DNA of 13,403 nucleotides from Marinilabilia sp. UBA5340 (GTDB lineage Bacteria > Bacteroidota > Bacteroidia > Bacteroidales > Marinilabiliaceae), in NCBI GenBank assembly GCA_002411085.1, contig DHQK01000039.1:16411-29813 (forward strand). The letters run 5' to 3'. The stretch's first letter is position 1. Every line of letters starts with the position of its first letter. Shown here in pieces: positions 5,942 to 13,289 of the stretch. Below the pieces are notes generated by a model. It made no database searches, was not told the origin of the DNA, and saw only the letters and a list, made by a program, of their open reading frames with translations. The translations under genes and the position numbers were made by a program.

Positions 5942-7951
5942 TTATTCATCATCATCCAGGCTGGTAGCAATATTCCAATAAGTCTGGGCTTTGTCCATTT
6001 CCCCCAGGCGCGCGCAAACATCTCCCAGGTGCTTGTATACTTCAGGATTGGACTGCTGCAAATTGGAAGCCTCCAAAAAATCCTGGTAAGCACCGGAAAA
6101 ATGCCGGAGCTGAAACCTGGTTTTTCCGCGACCGCACAGGGCAGCAAAATGCCTCTGACGCATCTTTAGCACCTCCGAAAAATCCTTCTCGGCACCTTCC
6201 AGATCTCCGGTTTCAGCAAGTAATGTCCCTCGCCTGATAAGGGCTTCAATAAACCGTGGATTTAAGCTTAAAGACTTGTTCAGATTGGCCAGGGCACTCC
6301 TTTTATCTTTGAATTTAACCTCACACTCATTGGCCATCAAAAAATATTCCCTGGCAAACTCTTCCACATTTTTTTGTTGACGGGAAAGCTCCTCCTCAAG
6401 GGTCTCAATTTTGTTTTTCAAACGGGTGGCAAAAACCATCTGTGCGGCCATAAATCTCTGTATTTCCGGCCTTTCCAGGTCCTCTTTGCGGTAATTCACG
6501 GCTTGAGCCAGGTGTTTTACTGATTCATCCCAGTTGCCCTGCCTGAAACTTTTCAATGCTGCTATGTAGGCCTCATCAGCTTTGGCCTTGTTCAGTTCTT
6601 CCTGAATCAGGCGCTGATCATTGGCCGTACGTGCAAACCGGGTAACCTGAGGATTGACAATTACATCACGCGAGGTCACAGGAGTTTTCAGCACGATCCC
6701 TTCCAACGAACGGCAACGACTCAGTGCTACATAAAGCTGACCTCCTGCAAAAGCTCCGCCACTAAAATCAATCACTACCTTATCAAATGTGAGCCCCTGG
6801 CTTTTGTGTACTGTGATAGCCCAGGCCAGACGGAGCGGAAACTGGGTAAAAGAACCAATCTCTTCCTCGATAATCCGGTTGTTGTCCTCATCGTAACGAT
6901 AGCGCAGATTCAACCATTTTTCGCGGGTAATCAGATGGGTCTGATCATCTTCTGTACGCACATAAATCCCGTCTTCACTAATTTCATCTACCAGCCCAAG
7001 CGTGCCGTTATACCATCGTTTCTGTGGATCGTTCTTGACAAACATCACCTGAGCATTTTCCTTCAGAACCAACTCCTTCAGCGTGGGAAGGGCCGATTCG
7101 GAGAACTCTCCCTGTATTTGCCCGGAAAAAGTTTCCTCCGCCCCCTCCAGCTCATTGAGTTTTTTATCGTTGATATAATTGACCGTATCACGACGTGTAG
7201 CCAATGTAATAAAAAGCTCATTGACAGGTGGTTCAAAACTACGATCCAGTCGTTTGTTAATCCGGGATATGTCTTCCGGGGTCGCCTCTTTTACCCTTAT
7301 TTTGTCAAGCATTCCCACAAAAGCCTTATCGTTTTGCCTGTACACCTTTTTCAACTCAATCTGTACCAGAGGAATCTTGCTAAATACTCTGGCTGAAAAG
7401 AAAAACGGAGAATTGTAAAAACGACTTAGAATCTTCCAGTCATCCGATCTTACTACCGGCTCCAGCTGAAAAGCATCTCCCACCATCAAAACCTGCTTAC
7501 CTCCGAAAGGAAGCATTTTGTTTTTGGTATAGACCCTCAGTACCTGATCGATAAAATCCAGAATATCCACGCGCACCATGGAAACTTCATCGATAATTAA
7601 CAAATCGGTTTCCCGGATAAGCTTAATCTTTTCCTTGTTATACTTTAGAAAATCGTAGATCCGTCCGTCTTTGGTCGAAAGATCCGGATCATCCGGAAGG
7701 ATAGGACGAAAAGGGATCTTAAAAAAAGAATGCATGGTCACCCCTCCGGCATTGATCGCTGCAATACCTGTAGGTGCCACTACAATGTGCTTTTTGTGTG
7801 TATGCTCACATATATATTTCAGGAAGGTAGACTTACCGGTTCCTGCTCTGCCTGTTAGGAAAACCGAAGAATTGGTATATTGAATGAGCTGCAAAGCATT
7901 GCGAAACTCTGCATTTTCAAGATCCATATTTATGGGCAATTCATTACTCAT
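5942..7951 (-). CDS. Pif1-like SF1B helicase with C-terminal TPR region
   Basis: A 669-aa cytoplasmic protein, likely an ATP-driven 5'-3' DNA helicase. The helicase core covers residues 10-425: Walker A GRAGTGKST (34-42), motif Ia with the Pif1-type PTGIAAINAGGVTMHSF (60-76), Walker B LLIIDEVSM (117-125), motif III GDAFQL (158-163), motif IV VYRQND (203-208), and motifs V/VI in VHKSQGLTFD (381-390) and YVALSRCRS (407-415) with probable arginine finger Arg412. The tail is unlike yeast or minimal bacterial Pif1. It contains a helical segment (456-490), a predicted coiled coil (about 505-535) and about three TPR-like units (536-665), suggesting protein partners. The gene is third in the operon; its ATGAGTAA start overlaps the stop of the TPR gene by 8 bp, implying translational coupling. 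The substrate, such as forked DNA, R-loops or G-quadruplexes, is not shown by sequence. Confidence 0.88.
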   Translation of the reverse strand: MSNELPINMDLENAEFRNALQLIQYTNSSVFLTGRAGTGKSTFLKYICEHTHKKHIVVAPTGIAAINAGGVTMHSFFKIPFRPILPDDPDLSTKDGRIYDFLKYNKEKIKLIRETDLLIIDEVSMVRVDILDFIDQVLRVYTKNKMLPFGGKQVLMVGDAFQLEPVVRSDDWKILSRFYNSPFFFSARVFSKIPLVQIELKKVYRQNDKAFVGMLDKIRVKEATPEDISRINKRLDRSFEPPVNELFITLATRRDTVNYINDKKLNELEGAEETFSGQIQGEFSESALPTLKELVLKENAQVMFVKNDPQKRWYNGTLGLVDEISEDGIYVRTEDDQTHLITREKWLNLRYRYDEDNNRIIEEEIGSFTQFPLRLAWAITVHKSQGLTFDKVVIDFSGGAFAGGQLYVALSRCRSLEGIVLKTPVTSRDVIVNPQVTRFARTANDQRLIQEELNKAKADEAYIAALKSFRQGNWDESVKHLAQAVNYRKEDLERPEIQRFMAAQMVFATRLKNKIETLEEELSRQQKNVEEFAREYFLMANECEVKFKDKRSALANLNKSLSLNPRFIEALIRRGTLLAETGDLEGAEKDFSEVLKMRQRHFAALCGRGKTRFQLRHFSGAYQDFLEASNLQQSNPEVYKHLGDVCARLGEMDKAQTYWNIATSLDDDE

Positions 7952-10091
7952 GCTCAGACTCCTCTTTCAATTCGGTTTCAGGTTCAAAAGCCCCATATCT
8001 TTTAATGATACTGTAAGCTTCAAAAACCCCCAGTTCCCCGGCTTTGCTCAAATCCATCGTGCCTTCGGTGGTATTTTCCAGGTAGATCCTGTTCAATCCA
8101 CGGTTAAAATAGGCCTCAGCAAAATCAGAATTGATTTCTATAGCACTGGTATAATCTTTCACCGATCCTTCAAAATTACGCAAAAGACTTTTAATATACC
8201 CCCTGTTGAACCAGGCAAACTCAAAATCGGGATTAATCTCAATCACTTTATCCAGGTCATCAAGAATCATGTTGTAGTCCAGAATAGATGATTGCTCTTT
8301 TTTATTCACAGACCCCAACGGATCATTTGTAGCATTCAGATCCAGCTCCTCCACTGCCGGAGCATTTTCCTGCTCCATGGCCTTTACTGTTTCCACCATT
8401 TTGTACCGTGCAAATGCCCGTTGAAAATAGGCCAGATAATTACCCTTAGTTAAATCGATTACATCTGAAAAATCCTCCATCGCATTGTTGAGGTTCTGAA
8501 CAGCCAGATAGTGGAACCCACGCTCCATAAGTAATTCGGATTTTTGCTCTGCCTTTCTTTCATTCTCAATCAGGTTGGTCAGCCGGGAAATATTATCAAA
8601 TAAAATGACTGAAGTTTCGCGGTCAATTTCGCCTGTGACATTGGCAATCTCCACCGTTCGATCAGACATAAATCCTTGAGTCAACTCTTCCACATCTTTT
8701 TCAAAATACCGCACCCGATGCACCAGCGTGTCTCCCGGGAAAAAGGTCAACCCGTAAGGTTGCTGCAAATCGACCATAATATTGCGATTCTGGATCTTTC
8801 CTCTGAGGGATGTTCCTGTCAGTTCTTCCGGTTGATCCGTCCCAAAATCATCCAGCACAGCCATCTTATCATAGTTGCGGATGTTTCGGTCATTCTCACC
8901 ACGTGTAGCTTTCCGCTTTTTCTTCTCTTCTTTACCGCCGGACTCATCTTCCCCTTTTTGGGCAGCCATCTGTTGTGGAGCATTACCGATATTCTCCCGA
9001 CGATCCATCTCCAGCTTCATAGCTGTATTGTAATCCAGTCGGGCAGCCTGCTCCTGTCCCAATGCCATGCGCACCTCTGCACGATTGTAATATACAGGTG
9101 AAAAATCAGGATACGCATCGGCCACAATATTATAATCGGACAGCGCCTTTCGGAAATCGCCCTTTTCCTGATAAAGCATTCCACGGTAATAAAGAGTGGG
9201 CAAATCTTCTCCCCTGATAGCCAACACCCTGGAAAAATCATTAATGGCTCCATCAAGATCCCCAATTTCAGCCCTGAGAATTCCACGGTTGTTGTACCCC
9301 ATGGCATTGCGGGGCTCCAACTCCACAAACTTATTGAAATCGGCCATCGTTCCACGCAAACTATCCAACTGATAACGAATGATTCCCCGGTTCATATACA
9401 GGGAAGCCTCTTCAGGCCGTAGTTTCAATGCCTCATCCACATCGTCCAGTGCTTTTCCAAATTCGCCCTGGTGATAATAGATCATAGAACGGTTCACGAA
9501 ACCATCCGGGATGTAAGGATTGGTCTCAACAGCCTTTGAAAAATCTCCTAAAGCGCCCGTTGTATCGCTGGCCGAAAAGCGCGCCAATCCTCTGTTAAGA
9601 TAGGCTGTCACCAAATTGGGAGATTCCTCCAGGACCTTTGAATAAACCTCCATCGCTTTTTTATAGTCTTCCGTCTGGATATATGCAATCCCCAAATTAA
9701 TCATCAGATTAAGATTTAAAGGATCTACCTCAAGCCCCTGCTTGTAATCATCTATCGAAGCTTCCGGCTTTTCCATTTTCTGATAAAGAATTCCTCTGAG
9801 GTTGTAAGCATCTATCATGTAAGGATTAATTTCCAGGGCCTTACCACAATCATCCAGTGCTCCGGGATAATCTTCGAGGTGATATTTTCCTACAGCCCTG
9901 TAATAATAAGGCTCAGCAAGGTATGGCTTAGCTTTTATAATCTGATTAAAATACTGAATCGCCAGAATATAATCCTCGAAATAGAGGGCATTTCGCCCGA
10001 TAATCGTCATTCGGTCGGTGTCTATCTGGGCTTTGACTGAACCTGAGGAAAGACCCGCAAGAATAAGAACAATGTATAATAGTTTTTGCAT
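7944..10091 (-). CDS. Exported tetratricopeptide-repeat protein
   Basis: A 715-aa protein with an N-terminal signal peptide (hydrophobic LLYIVLILAGLSSG, likely cleaved after VKA near residue 21), so probably periplasmic. Roughly ten consecutive TPR units span residues 35-362, many containing the YYNRG/YLNRG helix-A pattern and ending in NP or EP. A lysine- and glutamate-rich linker (about 378-410) and a non-TPR insert (about 410-510) follow. Three or four further TPR units lie at about 518-565 and 603-690. TPR arrays are protein-binding scaffolds; no catalytic motif is visible. The ATG at 10091 lies 5 bp after the M23 stop and starts the signal peptide directly. A TTG at 10100 overlapping that stop is possible but would only add three residues. 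As second gene of the operon it may scaffold the M23 peptidase or another envelope complex; this is inference. Confidence 0.88.
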   Translation of the reverse strand: MQKLLYIVLILAGLSSGSVKAQIDTDRMTIIGRNALYFEDYILAIQYFNQIIKAKPYLAEPYYYRAVGKYHLEDYPGALDDCGKALEINPYMIDAYNLRGILYQKMEKPEASIDDYKQGLEVDPLNLNLMINLGIAYIQTEDYKKAMEVYSKVLEESPNLVTAYLNRGLARFSASDTTGALGDFSKAVETNPYIPDGFVNRSMIYYHQGEFGKALDDVDEALKLRPEEASLYMNRGIIRYQLDSLRGTMADFNKFVELEPRNAMGYNNRGILRAEIGDLDGAINDFSRVLAIRGEDLPTLYYRGMLYQEKGDFRKALSDYNIVADAYPDFSPVYYNRAEVRMALGQEQAARLDYNTAMKLEMDRRENIGNAPQQMAAQKGEDESGGKEEKKKRKATRGENDRNIRNYDKMAVLDDFGTDQPEELTGTSLRGKIQNRNIMVDLQQPYGLTFFPGDTLVHRVRYFEKDVEELTQGFMSDRTVEIANVTGEIDRETSVILFDNISRLTNLIENERKAEQKSELLMERGFHYLAVQNLNNAMEDFSDVIDLTKGNYLAYFQRAFARYKMVETVKAMEQENAPAVEELDLNATNDPLGSVNKKEQSSILDYNMILDDLDKVIEINPDFEFAWFNRGYIKSLLRNFEGSVKDYTSAIEINSDFAEAYFNRGLNRIYLENTTEGTMDLSKAGELGVFEAYSIIKRYGAFEPETELKEESEHE

Positions 10092-10096
10092 ACGTT

Positions 10097-11821
10097 TCAA
10101 TAACTAAAACTGGTTTCCAGTATTTCTTTATTTCCGGCATTGTCGGTGGCTTCAATTAAGATTTGGTGATTTCCTTTTTCCAGAAAAGGCACATTTTCGA
10201 AATCACAAATCAACTCATTTTGTCCGGGATCATACTCAAACAAAGCCCACTGACCATCGATGAAGCAATCGTAACGGGCAATTCCGGAAAAATCATCTTC
10301 CAGTCGAACAAGCATCCGGGAACGATTTGTATAATTATTTTGAAATGGTTGATTCCTCAAATACAATACCGGAGCCACCGTATCTCTAACCAGCAAAAAG
10401 TCCCCACAAATCCGGCTCTCAATCACAAAATCCTCCCCCTGAACTTCACCTCCTGCAAATTGAGGTTTTAGGTTGCCATCCAGAACCGCACCACAAAGGC
10501 CATCTAAACTGATGGAATCGGAAAGCGGGAACATCACTTTAAAACTCTTATGTACCGGAATGGTTTTATCCAATACTGAAAAAACTGTACCCGACTCAGA
10601 AATAAAAGATTTCCGCACACTGATTTCTCCCCTGATATCTTCGTAAAAAGTTTCCGGTTCAATGGCTACCGAATGTTGGTTCTTCTCAAAGAAAAAAGAG
10701 TTACCGGCATCAATTACCAAAGCACAGGAGTCAATTTCCGTAGTTTCAGACAAAAAACGATCCCCTTCAATATTAAATTGCAACGACGATCTGTTTCCGG
10801 CAATATCCCGGATCTCATACGAAAAGAAAAAGTTCTTCCCAGGCTCCATCCTTATCTTTCCTCTTTCTTCATTGAAATTATACAAATCGACATGGTTGTA
10901 TGGATCCACAAAGCTTTTTTGAATGGTTCTGCCACTTTCCATCTTTTCGGCGTAATCGATATGACTGTTCACAAATCGTGTATCATGAAAAAAGAAGCCA
11001 TTCATAACAAAAGCATAAGTTTCCTGATTGTTCACCTTCAGATCGATACTATGGATGCCACACTTGCGCCATGAATTGGAAAAATAATCAATAACGTCTA
11101 CGCCGACACCAATGGTTCCGGTTGCCTGGATCTTTGGGTTGTGTTTCAGGTGAAAAGCACCATCGTAAAACACCACAGGCAAATATTTCGACTGGTGTTC
11201 TCCGTTTATGGTGGTTCCACGACTCAATGGATAAAGCTTGATTCCTGCAATATGAGGTCGCACATCATCCTTTACGGGGGTAGGAAAACTCAGAGGATCA
11301 ACGGGTTTTTGACCTTCCGACAGACGCACTTCAAAGTGAAGATGAGGGCCACCCGAACTGCCTGAATTTCCGGAATAGGCTATTACCTCTCCCCGCTTCA
11401 CCCGAAAAGTTCCCGGCTCCAGATACTCATTGATCGTAAAGGATTGTTGCTGATATTGGAGTGCCAGCACAAGTGAATCCAATACATTCGAAAAAGACTC
11501 CAGATGTGCATAAACCGTTGTATATCCGGAGGGGTGATCTATGTAAACAGCCTTCCCAAAACCAAAAGGGGATGCTGCTATACGCGACACATAACCATCA
11601 TCGGCAGCATATACCGGCAATCCTGTTTTCCCATGTGTCGTAATATCTAGTCCTGAATGAAAATGATTACTTCTGATTTCTCCAAAACTCCCGCTCACTT
11701 TCGGTGCAATATCCAGCGGAAAATGATATTTCCACTCCGGAGCATTTTTTTGTCCCGCAGCTATCGCTGAAGCAAACAATAAAAAAATGAGCTGAAAAGT
11801 AAATATATATTGTCTTTGCAT
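10097..11821 (-). CDS. M23 (LytM/lysostaphin-type) metallopeptidase, exported
   Basis: A 574-aa exported protein with a signal peptide (residues 1 to about 23, ending near AIAAG). The M23 domain covers about 40-180: zinc ligands His55 and Asp59 in HSGLD, catalytic His106 in VYAHLE, and HLHFE at 160-164 (His160 catalytic, His162 zinc ligand). All expected residues are present, so it is probably an active peptidoglycan endopeptidase and not an EnvC/NlpD-type degenerate activator. The remaining ~390 residues are beta-rich with Ig-like character, ending in a segment with EATDNAGNKE (556-565), a pattern common in bacterial Ig-like folds. This long C-terminal part may position the enzyme or bind partners. 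It is the first gene of the M23-TPR-helicase operon, with its ATG 134 bp from the divergent small gene. No classical -7/-33 promoter is evident; a 22-bp dyad lies 20-41 bp upstream. Confidence 0.92.
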   Translation of the reverse strand: MQRQYIFTFQLIFLLFASAIAAGQKNAPEWKYHFPLDIAPKVSGSFGEIRSNHFHSGLDITTHGKTGLPVYAADDGYVSRIAASPFGFGKAVYIDHPSGYTTVYAHLESFSNVLDSLVLALQYQQQSFTINEYLEPGTFRVKRGEVIAYSGNSGSSGGPHLHFEVRLSEGQKPVDPLSFPTPVKDDVRPHIAGIKLYPLSRGTTINGEHQSKYLPVVFYDGAFHLKHNPKIQATGTIGVGVDVIDYFSNSWRKCGIHSIDLKVNNQETYAFVMNGFFFHDTRFVNSHIDYAEKMESGRTIQKSFVDPYNHVDLYNFNEERGKIRMEPGKNFFFSYEIRDIAGNRSSLQFNIEGDRFLSETTEIDSCALVIDAGNSFFFEKNQHSVAIEPETFYEDIRGEISVRKSFISESGTVFSVLDKTIPVHKSFKVMFPLSDSISLDGLCGAVLDGNLKPQFAGGEVQGEDFVIESRICGDFLLVRDTVAPVLYLRNQPFQNNYTNRSRMLVRLEDDFSGIARYDCFIDGQWALFEYDPGQNELICDFENVPFLEKGNHQILIEATDNAGNKEILETSFSY

Positions 11822-11831
11822 TTGATCCGTT

Positions 11832-11916
11832 ATTTGAGGCCTTAAAAATAGAAATTTTTAAGAGGTTTAAAGAATTTTAGCCACAGAACAAGCTGATCAA
11901 ACAATATGCCTCAAAT
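11832..11916. promoter_or_regulatory. Divergent control region with two sets of inverted repeats
   Basis: A 9-bp inverted repeat, ATTTGAGGC (11832-11840) and GCCTCAAAT (11908-11916), encloses a second, perfect dyad immediately inside its left arm: CTTAAAAAT (11841-11849), spacer AGAA, ATTTTTAAG (11854-11862). The block fills most of the 134-bp spacer between the M23 operon and the small coiled-coil gene. The inner dyad has the same 9-4-9 layout as the one at 5106-5127. I found no exact TAnnTTTG box in either direction. It may be an operator region or, for the inner dyad, a leader hairpin of the M23 transcript. Confidence 0.4.
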
Positions 11917-11959
11917 GAATGTTGTACTTATAAAAATCTCAAAAACCTTAAAGTCATGA
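11906..11959 (+). CDS. Possible 17-codon upstream ORF coupled to the coiled-coil gene
   Basis: An ATG at 11906 opens a frame encoding MPQMNVVLIKISKTLKS. Its TGA (11957-11959) overlaps the ATG of the next gene (11956-11958) as ATGA, the usual sign of translational coupling. It has no recognisable domain and no Shine-Dalgarno sequence. Its second ATG is at 11915. It may be a leader peptide that delivers ribosomes to the small gene, or a chance open frame in AT-rich DNA. Confidence 0.2.
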   Translation: MPQMNVVLIKISKTLKS

Positions 11960-12249
11960 AAAATAAGGAAGCTTACATTGAGAAATTTGAGGCCCAAATC
12001 AAAGAATTGCAGGCCGACATTGACAAACTGGATGCAAAAGCCCGACAGAGCGAGGCTGACATGAAAATAAAATACCAGGATGAGTTGGAGCAGCTGCGGA
12101 GGAAAAGAGATCAGCTGGAAGGGCGATTAACCGAGATAAAGAAAGCCTCGGACGATGCCTGGGAAGAACTGAAAGCTGGTGCAGAAAAAGCTTATGACGA
12201 GTTGAAATTTAGCTGGAAATCGGCAATGAGCCGCTTCAGGAACGAATAA
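11956..12249 (+). CDS. Small coiled-coil protein, sll1863-like stress-response family
   Basis: A 97-aa, highly charged, almost entirely helical protein with no signal peptide or membrane segment, so cytoplasmic. Residues 3 to about 66 show heptad-like spacing (IEKFEAQIKELQADIDKLDAKA onward in character) typical of a coiled coil. The C-terminal third, with DDAWEELKAGAEKAYDEL (66-83) and a final SAMSRF, matches from memory the small proteins named after cyanobacterial Sll1863. Their biochemical role is not established. The start codon overlaps the stop of a 17-codon upstream ORF. The gene is divergent from the M23 operon across a symmetry-rich spacer, which suggests regulated expression. A long inverted repeat with a T-run follows 36 bp after the stop and probably ends its transcript. 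Confidence 0.75.
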   Translation: MKNKEAYIEKFEAQIKELQADIDKLDAKARQSEADMKIKYQDELEQLRRKRDQLEGRLTEIKKASDDAWEELKAGAEKAYDELKFSWKSAMSRFRNE

Positions 12250-12285
12250 AACAATCAACACCAATTTACTTTACAGGGTTTATTG

Positions 12286-12384
12286 AATAACAACTTTACC
12301 ATCTGTTTGCTTTATATGAAGATGTTGTGTCATGGTAGAAAAACAAGGACAATAAAGCAAAAATGGTAGAGTTGTTATTTTTTT
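12286..12384 (+). terminator. Long imperfect inverted repeat followed by a T-run
   Basis: Arm one (12286-12315) and arm two (12352-12379) pair as 10 bp, one G-U wobble, 6 bp, a small asymmetric internal loop, then 10 bp, about 27 pairs in all, around a 36-base loop. A run of seven T (12378-12384) overlaps the end of arm two, so on the plus strand it looks like an oversized terminator for the coiled-coil gene. The loop is far larger than in ordinary terminators. A MITE-like element, a palindromic intergenic repeat or a structured RNA are alternatives. I see no target-site duplication at its edges. On the minus strand, downstream of the PAP2 gene, the stem lacks a good U-tract. Confidence 0.6.
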
Positions 12385-12466
12385 ATCCAAAATTGTCGAA
12401 AAAGAGAGACAACACTACACTTAATTATGGTAGTGCGTATCAATCCAAAGTACTTACACCCTCATC

Positions 12467-13234
12467 TCAAAATCTCAACAGAACTCCAAGACCTTTCTGT
12501 CGATAAGAAATTACCGGTGCAAAGGCTACAGCAATATCCTGATTTTTTCTATTCTTTCTGGTCAGTATTTTGCTCAATAAAGGATGAACCCAATATGCAA
12601 TTTTTGTACTCAGAATCCCTATTCCGGCTCCTGCTGCGACATCAGTCACCCAATGTCTGTCATTATAAATTCTATACATTCCAGTGGTCAGAGCAACAGA
12701 ATATCCAATAATTCCGGGCCAAATGGAACTATCTTTATACTCCTGCCAGAGAAATTCCGCTCCCATAAATGCGGTTGCTGTATGTCCAGAAGGAAATGAA
12801 TTAAAAGTACTTCCATCAGGCCTTTGCGCATTCACAGAATACTTAAGCGCATTAACAGCACCCCCCATTACAATATATGAAGAAGCCAGAATAACAGCTC
12901 TGTCTTTATAATTGTGGGCTGCTGGTAGTCCAGCCCTGTCAAGGCTAAATGTGGAAATAATTGAGAAATACTGACTAAAATCATCAATCGAAACATGTTC
13001 ATCGATATGCTCATATACCTCCTCCTGAACTTCCATATTCCACATTTTTAATCCGTCACTTTCAATACCAATAATTCCGTATCCCAATAAAGCACCGGGA
13101 ATAAGAAGTGACTTATATTTAAACTTCATTCGTGGGATGGAATCATTATTACTTGTTCCAGCAAAAGAGATCGAAGAGTGAAAAAGCACAAACACAAATA
13201 AATATAATAACTTGGAAGTAAGCTTTGTTTTCAT
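12467..13234 (-). CDS. PAP2-superfamily phosphatase, exported or membrane-associated
   Basis: A 255-aa protein with a signal-like N-terminus (hydrophobic LLYLFVFVLFHSSISFAG, residues 9-26) and a PAP2 acid-phosphatase core. All three motifs are present: K-x6-RP at 131-139, PSGH at 148-151, and R-x5-H-x3-D at 188-198 (Arg188, His194, Asp198), where the usual Ser before Arg is Tyr187. Such enzymes dephosphorylate lipid phosphates, including undecaprenyl diphosphate, phosphatidate and lipid A; the substrate cannot be chosen from sequence. The tail ends in alternating residues and a terminal Phe, recalling a single outer-membrane-type beta strand, but is too short for a barrel. The ATG at 13234 is preferred to a TTG four codons upstream because it starts the signal sequence. 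Sampled 60-base lines are 32-42% GC against about 45-50% in the M13 and M23 genes, so composition may differ. It is monocistronic here. Confidence 0.92.
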   Translation of the reverse strand: MKTKLTSKLLYLFVFVLFHSSISFAGTSNNDSIPRMKFKYKSLLIPGALLGYGIIGIESDGLKMWNMEVQEEVYEHIDEHVSIDDFSQYFSIISTFSLDRAGLPAAHNYKDRAVILASSYIVMGGAVNALKYSVNAQRPDGSTFNSFPSGHTATAFMGAEFLWQEYKDSSIWPGIIGYSVALTTGMYRIYNDRHWVTDVAAGAGIGILSTKIAYWVHPLLSKILTRKNRKNQDIAVAFAPVISYRQKGLGVLLRF

Positions 13235-13261
13235 ATCAATTACCAATAATCACCAGCCAGT

Positions 13262-13289
13262 CAAATTAACAGGCTCCCCAGTTAACAAA
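13262..13289 (-). promoter_or_regulatory. Weak promoter candidate for the PAP2 gene
   Basis: Read on the minus strand: TTTG (13289-13286), a 16-base spacer, then TTAATTTG (13269-13262), one mismatch from TAnnTTTG. It would start transcription about 20 bases before the ATG. The mismatch and slightly short spacer make this tentative. The rest of 13235-13403 shows nothing else I can name. Confidence 0.25.

Noticed and set aside
6806..7396. Open frame of 196 codons opposite the helicase core
   Set aside because: It is antisense to the conserved helicase motifs and has no family signature.
7944..10091. The repeated gene structure of the TPR protein as a DNA-level tandem repeat
   Set aside because: The units are alike at protein level (34-residue TPR period) but the DNA has diverged, so it is domain repetition and not a recent tandem duplication.
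5942..11821. The M23-TPR-helicase operon as an antiphage defence system
   Set aside because: There is no nuclease, sensor, toxin or restriction domain, and all three families have plausible housekeeping roles. Nothing in the neighbourhood looks like a defence island.
12393..12412. Short hairpin TTGTC/GACAA as a terminator for the PAP2 gene
   Set aside because: The stem is only 5 bp with a 10-base loop and a run of four T on the minus strand; too weak to call.
12427..12711. Plus-strand open frame of 94 codons at the end of the PAP2 gene
   Set aside because: Mostly antisense to the PAP2 catalytic region; composition and lack of domains indicate a shadow.
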